From an uncultured Clostridia bacterium (GTDB taxonomy: Bacteria > Bacillota_A > Clostridia > TANB77 > CAG-508), in NCBI GenBank assembly GCA_947625985.1, contig CANQQF010000055.1:1-36140 (forward strand): a DNA stretch of 36,140 nucleotides. The letters run 5' to 3'. The translations under genes were made by a program, and so were the position numbers. The notes under the pieces are model-generated. The model did not search any database. It saw only the letters and a program-made list of their open reading frames with translations, and had not been told where the DNA came from. Of the stretch, positions 8,401 through 15,652 are shown in pieces (position 1 is the stretch's first letter; the number at the start of each line of letters is the position of its first letter).

Positions 8401-10201
8401 AGGAAATGGTAAATATGAACCAGAAGATCCTGAATATCCTGAAAAAGGAATAGAAGGAATAGAAGCAAGATTAATAAATCTAGATTTAAAAGATAATGAA
8501 ATTCAATATGATGAAAATGGAATGCCAAAATTGAAATATGACAGCTCTGGAGAACCAGAAATAGCAGTAGATTATTCAGCAACAGCAGATACAGAAGGTG
8601 AATCACAAGAAAATATAGAAGGTGGAACAGAAGCTCAAATAAGAAAAATTACTGCAACAACAGGAGCAGACGGAAAATATGAATTAAAAGGATTTGTTCC
8701 AAACAAATATGTAATTCAATTTGTATGGGGAGGAAAAACATATATTTATTATGCTGAAGGATCAGAAGAACCTCAGACAAAAGAAAATAAATATAATGCA
8801 ATTGATTATAAATCAACAACTATGCCAGAAGATGAATATAATAGAAAATACAATGATTCACCAAACTTTGACTGGTATAAAGAATATAAAGAAGACTTAA
8901 CAAAAGATCCAAGATATAATGACGCAATAGATGACCAAAATATTAGAACAATATTTGACAATGTAGTAAGAGATCAAGTTTATGGAAATAGTAAACAAAA
9001 CTTAGATATAGAAGGTCTAAATATGCATTCATACTCTGCTCCATTAAATATAACATTAGAGTTTACAGACATAAATGTTACTGAAACAGAAATTGATGAA
9101 AATGGAACAAAAGACGTATTCTTAGCATATACAGTACCAAATATTGATTTCGGAATTATTGAAAGACCTAGACAAAATATAGAATTAGACAAAAGAGTAT
9201 CATCAATTAGATTTACATTATCAAATGGAGAAATAATTTCAGAAGTAGATATCAATGAAGATGGAACACATAAAGGAAACGATGCAGGATTTATATACCT
9301 ATCTCCAAGTCCAGAATCTGTAAATGGAATGGTAAAACTAGAAATCGATCAAGAATTACTTGAAGGAAGTTCATTAATGGTAGAATATGAATTTAAAGCT
9401 AAAAACATAAGTGAAATAGATTATGAAGATTGGAATTATTATGTATATGGTAAACCTTCAGAAGGAGCTCAACTAAGAACACTTAGTGCTTCAGAAATAA
9501 TAGATTATCTAGATGGAGATTGGGGATATGATAAAGAAAATGAAATAAATACTGCGAACAAGTGGCAACAAGTTGATAGAGCATTTATGGAAACATATAC
9601 TAAGACATTTAATATCAATGGAGAAGATAAAAAATATGATATGTTTGCACCAGAAGTAAAAGCTAATGATAATCTAAATAATAGAAAAATTCTAATAACA
9701 GATGTATTAGTAAAAGACTTATTACCAACAGGAACTGAGGAAGAAACAACAGCTAAAGCTAATTTAGAAGTATCTAAGGTATTAGCAAATGCAGATGATA
9801 TATCTCTTGATAATGAAGCTGAAATAACACATGTTCATAAAGAACATGGAGGAAGAGAAATAGAATCTATACCTGGAAACTATGTAGCAGAAATGGGATT
9901 AGAAATCTTGAATAGATCATCAGAACCATCAACAGTACCATCTACTGATCCATCAACAGCTACATCTATAGATCCATCAGCTAACCCATCTGAAGTACCA
10001 GCAACACCAGAATCAACAACAGATGTAACAATAATACCACCTAAAGAAGCAGATACAGCATTAGCTGAAACAGTTGTAGTAACACCTCCAACAGGAGCAG
10101 ATGCAATTACATATGTAATTTACACAGCAACAGCTATTGTAGGTCTAGCAATAATAGCAGGAGGAATAGTAATTATTAAAAAGAAAGTACTAGGAATATA
10201 A
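5420..10201 (+). CDS. B1: thioester-domain-type surface adhesin with sortase-like TPPTG anchor
   Basis: 1593 aa; the start is supported by GGGAGGAGAAGG just upstream. A signal peptide ends near VEA28. Residues ~40-180 look like a bacterial thioester domain (TED/TQXA): C54 (QFCVD) or C65 (TFCIA) would bond Q137 in NKQRAIYAYF, matching the family TQxAIY motif. A conserved post-head domain (~205-310) follows, then a Pro/Thr linker (~330-376) and one SpaA/Cna_B-type domain (~379-494) with candidate Lys, Glu and Asn isopeptide residues in VVKVNK, AYEVA and IENKQ. The C-terminal half, shared with B2, has two SdrD_B-like modules (from ~497 and ~964) around DUF11-like modules, then a Ser/Thr/Pro stretch, TPPTG (1555-1559), a membrane helix and a Lys-rich tail. 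In known TED adhesins the thioester covalently captures host surface amines. B1 is the smallest B protein and may represent the basic form. Confidence 0.87.
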   Translation: MSKNVTKLLISTIVMLIAIITAVNVVEAKHLDFGTQTVTAAGYRGTPYPNDQFCVDGQPGNETFCIANHRALSTETYNVTNYIHIDGQKSTVYTGNTNAESAIRGGTTSPVNAALAWILAQPDEGSLPYSSIYSNKQRAIYAYFTTWKNTNGLSDVYTYGDPANQNWEWVRRAEQYAQTVPADAESGQKAAIEDHTGKVDNRNPIDIDGKEMVRLGVFNMDFIGKIDYLKVIGKDGNEISALFAKYEGEDIKTSSDPNEIIKSGEDFYIIVPGDGSVLSIKSIDVQVSLDVDIYQADIWILQRLHALKQNLITVDTKSEPQHSTADIQLPTPEPPPSETPTPETPTPETPTPETPTPETPTSETPPSEPPPPDIPVPTKLQVVKVNKDAPEIRLGGVGFIFQKKDLGKFIKQRENPPSDLETLEWTDNREDATVFTTDENGELVIDNVIPGTYIAYEVANTHYGYEVVEEGIEIVVEETEGVIRKNTIENKQVLIKLSGYVWEDMPFDRKDGEDFDMEGTKDGIHNNLYKDNSLDDRDVLKEGIPVRLKSVSTGETIQETVTDQDGAYLFEDVEIVKLEDYYIEFEYDGLVYTNVIPYIEPDNGSKAAENAQGRAEFNESFANIQGKDAEANTGVSTNSKGEETHQLKYIRGEGEDLYSSHLDESLYFPITANTNEAGYYINNHFSWGTEEIKYINLGIYKREQPDLMILKDVQNSIVSINGYNHTYNYANRFKNQDEYKAGFNVGVKFGGAIRADKYTRAIYKSDATFVDTVNENKSNELKVAITYRISFVNESTNLGARVNSIVDYYDKNYTIKAVGTGINEKGLVTGELKYEEGGDYNNDYKIVRIQTDGKMLDPGKQISTEDGSEEAEYNSGDVYVQFEMNRETTLRILKLNENDEDPKGPLVNRVEIASYSTFDSDGNIYAGIDKDSAPENSILDKEETLEDDIDLAPSMILQFAGDNRVVTGNAFEDVPELKKDFEGGSKTLSGKERLGNGKYEPEDPEYPEKGIEGIEARLINLDLKDNEIQYDENGMPKLKYDSSGEPEIAVDYSATADTEGESQENIEGGTEAQIRKITATTGADGKYELKGFVPNKYVIQFVWGGKTYIYYAEGSEEPQTKENKYNAIDYKSTTMPEDEYNRKYNDSPNFDWYKEYKEDLTKDPRYNDAIDDQNIRTIFDNVVRDQVYGNSKQNLDIEGLNMHSYSAPLNITLEFTDINVTETEIDENGTKDVFLAYTVPNIDFGIIERPRQNIELDKRVSSIRFTLSNGEIISEVDINEDGTHKGNDAGFIYLSPSPESVNGMVKLEIDQELLEGSSLMVEYEFKAKNISEIDYEDWNYYVYGKPSEGAQLRTLSASEIIDYLDGDWGYDKENEINTANKWQQVDRAFMETYTKTFNINGEDKKYDMFAPEVKANDNLNNRKILITDVLVKDLLPTGTEEETTAKANLEVSKVLANADDISLDNEAEITHVHKEHGGREIESIPGNYVAEMGLEILNRSSEPSTVPSTDPSTATSIDPSANPSEVPATPESTTDVTIIPPKEADTALAETVVVTPPTGADAITYVIYTATAIVGLAIIAGGIVIIKKKVLGI
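6408..6548 (+). repeat. Pro/Thr-rich linker repeat in B1
   Basis: An imperfect 15-bp tandem repeat encodes ETPTP units, about five in a row, flanked by degenerate PPPSE/PPSEP copies. It separates the thioester-like head and post-head domain from the SpaA-type domain and is likely an extended wall-spanning linker. Copy number could vary by slippage. Confidence 0.8.
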
Positions 10202-10232
10202 TATAAAATATTACAACCTTCTAAGTAAAACT

Positions 10233-10271
10233 AAAAAGAATTTCAGATTAATTTCTGAAATTCTTTTTTTT
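10233..10271 (+). terminator. intrinsic terminator after B1
   Basis: AAAAAGAATTTCAG (10233-10246) and CTGAAATTCTTTTT (10255-10268) form a perfect 14-bp stem around an 8-base loop, running into a T-tract. It ends the A1-B1 transcript. Confidence 0.9.
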
Positions 10272-10347
10272 ATGCTTAAAAAACAAAAAATAGAGAAACC
10301 CTACGGAAAAAAGAAAAAGAAATACAAATTTACAAAACTTATAAAAA

Positions 10348-10375
10348 TGTAACAATAATGTAAATAAATCTTAAA
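10348..10375 (+). promoter_or_regulatory. 11-bp-periodic direct repeats upstream of A2 (possible operator)
   Basis: TGTAAC (10348), TGTAAA (10359) and CTTAAA (10370) are spaced exactly 11 bases apart, about 100 bp before the -35. The same series precedes A3. Hexamers repeated once per helical turn are typical of OmpR/PhoP-family response-regulator sites, but the regulator is not known here. Confidence 0.4.
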
Positions 10376-10394
10376 CAAAGTAATAAAAAAACTC

Positions 10395-10421
10395 AAAACG
10401 ACCTTCCCTAAGAACAAAAAA
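10395..10421 (+). promoter_or_regulatory. 27-bp element shared with the A3 upstream region
   Basis: The stretch, with core ACGACCTTCCCTAAGAAC, is identical to 25082-25108 and sits 57 bases before the -35, against 58 at A3. It contains TTC-N5-GAA. It is not present before A1. A regulatory role is inferred from its conservation in position and sequence among less conserved surroundings. Confidence 0.4.
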
Positions 10422-10451
10422 GATGAAAAAAAAAAGTGCTAAAAACAGCTA

Positions 10452-10480
10452 TTGATTTAGAAAAAAAAAGAAAGTAATAT
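10452..10480 (+). promoter_or_regulatory. promoter of the A2-B2 operon with an A9 tract in its spacer
   Basis: TTGATT (10452-10457) and TAATAT (10475-10480) are 17 bases apart. The spacer reads TAG-A9-G-AAA-G, so a homopolymer of nine A (10461-10469) lies between the two hexamers. The A3 promoter has the same structure. Confidence 0.7.
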
Positions 10481-10520
10481 ATTATTAATTAATATTATAA
10501 GAAGAATGAGAGGGATTACT

Positions 10521-13500
10521 ATGAAAAAAATCGGGCTAAATAATGGGGCAATAGCTAACAAGTTAATAGCAATATTTATTGTTTTTTGCATGATTTTTGT
10601 ACAATATGCAATAGTAGGAAGTAACATAGTATCAGCTGTAGCAGAAGAATTAGAAAGTCAGCAAACAATAACAAAAGGAGAAAATGTTGAATTTGAAGCA
10701 TTTTTTAGAGATGGTAATAATTCAGTTCATGAGGCAAAGCTTAATTTGGAAGAGACACAAAAACTGTATATAGAAGTTGCAGTAAAAGATAAAGTTTCTG
10801 CCAAAAATGCTGTTATAAAAATAGAAGATGCAAACTTTAATATTAAAAAAGATGAAATGAAAGATAACAGATATGTAAGCGATGTAAACACTGAAACAAA
10901 CGAAATACAACTAAAAAACATATCTTCTAACAATACAGCGTTAATTGAAATACCAATTGAATTCAAAAAACAAGAAAAAACAAATTCAGGTTATTTTGAA
11001 AAAGAAGTTAATATTACATTAAAAGGAAATACTGAAGATATTAATCAACATATGAAAGACTTACAGGGAAATGTAAAAATAAGACCATTATGGACTGCCA
11101 ATACAGAATTAAATTTAACACAATCAATTGATAAATATTTCAGTTTAGGAGATAAAGGAATAATACTTCAACAAACAGTAAAATCTGAAGTTAAAAATAA
11201 TGCATTACCAAGATATAAAGAAGTTATACAAACAGAAGCACCAACAGTAGCTAATGAGAAACCAGAAAGAGTAACAGTATTAGTCGATGGTGAGAAAGTT
11301 GATGATAATAATGTTGAATATAACAATGGAACAGTAAAAGTTACATATTCTAAAATAGACGATAGTGATGGAAATATTGAGTGGGGAGATGCTAAAAAAG
11401 AATATACATTTATGTATCATTACAATAGTACAACACCATTAGTAGAAACACCAATAAAATTAAATACAAAAGTAGAAAGTTCACAATATACAAAAGATGA
11501 TAATGTTACAAAAGAAGATACAACAGAAATAGTAGCAACACCAATAGGAAATATTACTACTGTAGAAACAACTCTAACAGGAGATATTTATAAAGGTTAT
11601 TTATATGAAAATGAAGCAAAAGAACTTCAATATGTAGAAAGAAACGATATAGATGTTTCATATATAGAAGGAATTGAAAATATACAATTACAAACAAACA
11701 ACAATACATATGCAAATGAAGCAGGAATCGGAGTAATCTCAGCACAAAACATAACATATAAACAAACACAAGTAAATAAAAAAGAAATATTAAAATTACT
11801 AGGACAAGAAGGAAAAGTAACAATAAAAAGGGCGACAGGAGAAGTAATTACAGAAATAACAAAAGATACACAAGAAGATGAAAAAGGAGTAATAACAGTA
11901 GAATATCCAGAAGGTGAAACAGGAATAGTTATTGAAACAACAAAACCACAAGTAGAAGGAAAAATGACAGTATTAAATACAAAAGCTATAAGTGGAGTGA
12001 CAAATCAACCAAGAACAGCAATCAGTCTTATTAAACAATTAATAGTAAACCCAGAAATAATAACAAATGTAAGTAAAGAAGGAACAACTGCATCATTAGA
12101 AATGAAAGAACCAACAACAGAAGCATCAATTGAAGTAAATAGAACTTCTTTAACAACAACTCAAGAAAATCAAAAAATAGAAATAAAAGCAATGTTAAAT
12201 ACAAATGATGCAAAACAAGACTTATATGCAAATCCTTCACTAGCAATAGAATTACCATCAGATATACAATCAGTAAATGTAGAAAGCATTGATAAATTAT
12301 ATGGAGATGAGTTTACAGACGTAAGAGCAAGTCAAGGAGTAGTAAATGGTAAACAAGTTATAAGAATCGACTTAATAGGAGAACAAAAAGAACATAAAGA
12401 TGCAGGTGTAAAAGGAACAGTTTTAAATATTAATGCAAATGTAACATTAAATAAAAAAGCAACAAATAAACAAGATAATATAAAGATGGTATATTCAAAT
12501 GCTAAAGCCAATCAATATAAAGATGCACAACCAGTTGGAATGGCTGAAACGCCTATAGAAATAATTTCTCCAAAAGCATTAATTACAACTAACAATATAG
12601 CATCATTAGATATACAAACAGTAGGAGAACAAGAAGGTGTAACAAAAACAATAGAGCGAGGAACTGAATCAAAGCAATTTACAGTAGAATCTGAAATAAT
12701 AAACAACAATTCAGCAGAAATAAAAGATGTAAAAATATTGGGAACATTCGGAACACAAGGAATAGCAAAAATAGGTAAAGATACATATGAAAATAATATA
12801 AATTCTATGTTAACAAGCGAACTTTCAATAGAAAGTGTAGATATGAGTAAAGTAAGAATATACTATACAGAAAATGAAGAAGCTACAGATGATTTAGAAG
12901 ATATAAATAACAGATGGCAGCCAACAGTAGCAAATGCTGGAGCAACAAAAAAATATTTAGTAGTAGTTTCAAAAATGGATGTAGCAGAACAAATAAAATT
13001 AAATTACAACATAGTAGTACCAGAAAATTTAACATATGATAAACAAATGTATCAAGGATATACAGTAAAATATAATGACGACCAATTAATAAGTGAACAT
13101 GAAAGCAAAGCAACGACAATAGAATTAAAAACAAAAGAAGGGCCAAAAATTGAAGCTACTTTATCTGCTAAAGTAGGTTCAGATACATTAACAAATGGAA
13201 TGGAAGTAAAAAGAGGAGAAATAATAGAATACAATGTTACAACATCAAATGTAGGAGATGAAAACGTAGAAAATGCTAAAGTTAAAGTAGATATACCAGA
13301 AGAAACGACATTAATAGAAAGAGAAGAAGAAAGAGGAGAGTATACAGAAAAAGAAGATAGAACAAAAGAATTTGAAATAGGTGAAATACAAGCGGGAGAA
13401 TCTAAAACGATAAAATATAAAGTAACAGTAAATCAACAGGCAGAAAAAGGAAAACAAATAAGGGAATTAGCAACAGTACAGTATAATGAACAACAACTAA

Positions 13501-15635
13501 ATACAGAAGAGTTGACAGCAGTGATTGATAATGCAGAAGGAGGAATAAAAGCACAAATATTTCAAGAGCATTATGAAACTGACAAAACTAAAGAAGGAGA
13601 AGCATATATAAATTCAATATACATAACAAATACAACTGAAGAAGAAATAAAAAATATTAAAGTAAAATGGGATTATCCAAATGAATTTAAATTTATAAAT
13701 CAAATAATAGATGATGATACACAAATACCAGAACCAATTGAAGATGAAACAATTACAATCGATTCTTTACAGCCAGGTGAAAAAAAGAAAATTGTAGCAA
13801 GTTTTGAAGTTTCAGAAATTGAACAAAATATGACAATTAATATTTCAGCAAGAGTCATATATGGTGGAGATGAATACCGTACAAACCATATAGAAAGTGT
13901 ACTACAGGATATAAAAGATTGTGGAATAAGAATGACTTCGGAACCTACTAATAATAGCATTATTAATATGGGAGATGAAATTGTATTTGATATAGAAGTA
14001 GAAAATTATGATGATAATTTAGTAGCACTTGTTACAATTGAAGACACAATACCAAGTGAAATGACAATTAGTTCAGCTATACTAAAAGATAATGAGGGAA
14101 ACTCTGAAGAAATACAATTAAAAGGAAATGAAATAGCATGTCAAACTATTCTTAATCCGAGAGAAAAGAAACATCTGATATTAACAACAAAGCTTTTGTA
14201 TAAAGAAAATGTCACAGAAAATAAAATAATAACTAATAAAGCAGAATTATATAATCTAACAAATTTAGGAAAAAAATCAGGAGAGGCTGAAGTAGGGTTT
14301 ACAATTGTGCCACAAGGGTCAACATCGCCAAGTCCTCAAGGACCAGGTACACAAGAATCAACAGAACCAAGTACACAAGAGCCAGGTACACAAGAATCAA
14401 CAGAGCCTAGTACACAAGAACCAAGTACACAAGAGTCAACATCGCCAAGTACACAAGAACCAAGTACACAAGAGTCAACATCGCCAAGTACACAAGAACC
14501 AAGTACACAAGAATCAACATCGCCAAGCCCACAAGAGCCAGGTACACAAGAATCAGCACCACCAAGTACACAAGAGCCAGAAACAATAAATACAAAAATA
14601 TCTGGTTATGCATGGACAGATGAGAATTTGAATGGTGCAAAAGATAATAATGAAAATACAGTGCCAAATATAAAAGTTAGATTATTAAATGCGAAAACAA
14701 ATGAATTATTGAAAGATGAAAATGAAAAAATAATAGAAGTTTATACAGATGATACAGGTTTATATACATTTGAAAATGTACCAATTGGACAATATATTGT
14801 GGTATTTGAATATGATGTGACTTCATATGAATTAACGGATTATATGAAGGAAGGAGTTACGGAAGAAGTATCATCAAAAGCGGTTTCAAAATCATTAGAT
14901 ATTGATGGTGAAGAAAAAACATATGCAGTAACAGAAGTTATAACGATAGGAGAAAAAACGCAAATTTCAAATATAAATATAGGACTAGTTACAACAGGAA
15001 AATTCGATTTACAATTAGATAAATATGTGTCAAAGATTACAATAAATAATAAAGATGGAGTTAAATCATATACTTATGACAAAGAAAATTTAGCGAAAGT
15101 AGAAATAGATAGAAAAAAAATGGATGGAACAACAGTAACAATAGAATATGATATTGTTGTAACGAATGCAGGAGAAGTATCAGGTTATGCAAAAACAGTA
15201 GAAGATGAAATACCAGCAGATTTAACTTTTAGTCAAGAGTTAAATAAAGAATGGACTCAAACGGGTTCAACAATAAGAACAAATAGCATAGAAAACGAAG
15301 TTATAGCACCTGGGGAAAGTAAAGTGTTGAAATTAGTGTTAACAAAAGTAATGACAGATGATAATACAGGAATAGTAACAAATAACGCAGAAATAACAGA
15401 ATCATATAATGAAGAAGGAATAGAAGATATTAACTCAATTCCAGGAAATGGAGTACAATATGAAAATGATTATAGTACATCTGATACGATAATAGGTATA
15501 AAAACTGGATCAAGTGCAGTATATGTTACTTTAATATTAATAATATTAGGAATGATTGGAATTGGAATATTTTTTATAAGAAAAGAAACATTAGAAACAG
15601 TAGAAATAGATGAAAATATATTTAAAATACAATAG
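10521..15635 (+). CDS. A2: large secreted, membrane-anchored surface protein with DUF11/SdrD_B-like modules and a 13-residue repeat linker
   Basis: 1704 aa from the ATG at 10521, which has AGAGGG six bases upstream; an in-frame ATG at 10506 overlaps that site and is less likely. A signal peptide ends near AVA41. The long N-terminal region matches A1 and A3, and residues 194-615 are encoded by DNA almost identical to A3. Three Ig/DUF11-like modules follow (~885-1260), then a Ser/Thr/Pro/Gln repeat linker (1267-1354). An SdrD_B-like module comes next, with EF-hand-like loop WTDENLNGAKDNNE (W1365), then a DUF11-like module (~1494-1640), IKTGSS and a membrane helix (~1667-1687). The tail after the helix is acidic, unlike a classic sortase signal, so plain membrane anchoring is possible. 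It is co-transcribed with B2, 17 bases downstream. It probably works with B2 at the cell surface; its ligand is unknown. Confidence 0.87.
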   Translation: MKKIGLNNGAIANKLIAIFIVFCMIFVQYAIVGSNIVSAVAEELESQQTITKGENVEFEAFFRDGNNSVHEAKLNLEETQKLYIEVAVKDKVSAKNAVIKIEDANFNIKKDEMKDNRYVSDVNTETNEIQLKNISSNNTALIEIPIEFKKQEKTNSGYFEKEVNITLKGNTEDINQHMKDLQGNVKIRPLWTANTELNLTQSIDKYFSLGDKGIILQQTVKSEVKNNALPRYKEVIQTEAPTVANEKPERVTVLVDGEKVDDNNVEYNNGTVKVTYSKIDDSDGNIEWGDAKKEYTFMYHYNSTTPLVETPIKLNTKVESSQYTKDDNVTKEDTTEIVATPIGNITTVETTLTGDIYKGYLYENEAKELQYVERNDIDVSYIEGIENIQLQTNNNTYANEAGIGVISAQNITYKQTQVNKKEILKLLGQEGKVTIKRATGEVITEITKDTQEDEKGVITVEYPEGETGIVIETTKPQVEGKMTVLNTKAISGVTNQPRTAISLIKQLIVNPEIITNVSKEGTTASLEMKEPTTEASIEVNRTSLTTTQENQKIEIKAMLNTNDAKQDLYANPSLAIELPSDIQSVNVESIDKLYGDEFTDVRASQGVVNGKQVIRIDLIGEQKEHKDAGVKGTVLNINANVTLNKKATNKQDNIKMVYSNAKANQYKDAQPVGMAETPIEIISPKALITTNNIASLDIQTVGEQEGVTKTIERGTESKQFTVESEIINNNSAEIKDVKILGTFGTQGIAKIGKDTYENNINSMLTSELSIESVDMSKVRIYYTENEEATDDLEDINNRWQPTVANAGATKKYLVVVSKMDVAEQIKLNYNIVVPENLTYDKQMYQGYTVKYNDDQLISEHESKATTIELKTKEGPKIEATLSAKVGSDTLTNGMEVKRGEIIEYNVTTSNVGDENVENAKVKVDIPEETTLIEREEERGEYTEKEDRTKEFEIGEIQAGESKTIKYKVTVNQQAEKGKQIRELATVQYNEQQLNTEELTAVIDNAEGGIKAQIFQEHYETDKTKEGEAYINSIYITNTTEEEIKNIKVKWDYPNEFKFINQIIDDDTQIPEPIEDETITIDSLQPGEKKKIVASFEVSEIEQNMTINISARVIYGGDEYRTNHIESVLQDIKDCGIRMTSEPTNNSIINMGDEIVFDIEVENYDDNLVALVTIEDTIPSEMTISSAILKDNEGNSEEIQLKGNEIACQTILNPREKKHLILTTKLLYKENVTENKIITNKAELYNLTNLGKKSGEAEVGFTIVPQGSTSPSPQGPGTQESTEPSTQEPGTQESTEPSTQEPSTQESTSPSTQEPSTQESTSPSTQEPSTQESTSPSPQEPGTQESAPPSTQEPETINTKISGYAWTDENLNGAKDNNENTVPNIKVRLLNAKTNELLKDENEKIIEVYTDDTGLYTFENVPIGQYIVVFEYDVTSYELTDYMKEGVTEEVSSKAVSKSLDIDGEEKTYAVTEVITIGEKTQISNINIGLVTTGKFDLQLDKYVSKITINNKDGVKSYTYDKENLAKVEIDRKKMDGTTVTIEYDIVVTNAGEVSGYAKTVEDEIPADLTFSQELNKEWTQTGSTIRTNSIENEVIAPGESKVLKLVLTKVMTDDNTGIVTNNAEITESYNEEGIEDINSIPGNGVQYENDYSTSDTIIGIKTGSSAVYVTLILIILGMIGIGIFFIRKETLETVEIDENIFKIQ
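11101..12364 (+). repeat. 1264-bp near-identical block shared with A3 (copy 1)
   Basis: Base by base this matches 25791-27054 with one difference, at 11161 (T here, C in A3, changing Ile to Thr). The last 1203 bases are identical. By hand count identity falls to about 73% in the 60 bases before it and about 84% in the 115 bases after it. Recent gene conversion is the likely cause. Confidence 0.92.
14319..14582 (+). repeat. 39-bp tandem repeat in A2 (Ser/Thr/Pro/Gln linker)
   Basis: Six full 39-bp units and a partial seventh encode a 13-residue motif of the form STEPSTQEPGTQE, with S/E and G/S variants. It lies exactly between the last Ig-like module and the SdrD_B-like module. A1 and A3 have no such linker at this junction, so it is an insertion or expansion specific to A2. 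Confidence 0.9.
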
Positions 15636-15652
15636 AAGAAAGGAAGAAAAAA

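Larger units (their letters stand above)
10202..10520. other. intergenic region between B1 and A2
   Basis: This A/T-rich region contains, in order, the B1 terminator (10233-10271), CTACGGAAAA (10301-10310), 11-bp-periodic direct repeats (10348-10375), a conserved 27-bp element (10395-10421), an A10 run (10426-10435), the A2 promoter (10452-10480) and the A2 ribosome binding site. It is clearly homologous to the region before A3 (24980-25210). No gene was seen in it. Confidence 0.75.

Noticed and set aside
11557..12258. Minus-strand open frames that recur identically at 26247-26948.
   Set aside because: Their identity is explained by the converted block of A2 and A3; their Leu-rich content is the usual shadow of A/T-rich genes.
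14305..14589. Plus-strand open frame encoding a Gln/His/Lys/Val repeat.
   Set aside because: It is an out-of-frame reading of the 39-bp repeat within A2; the repeat unit is a multiple of three, which keeps every frame open.
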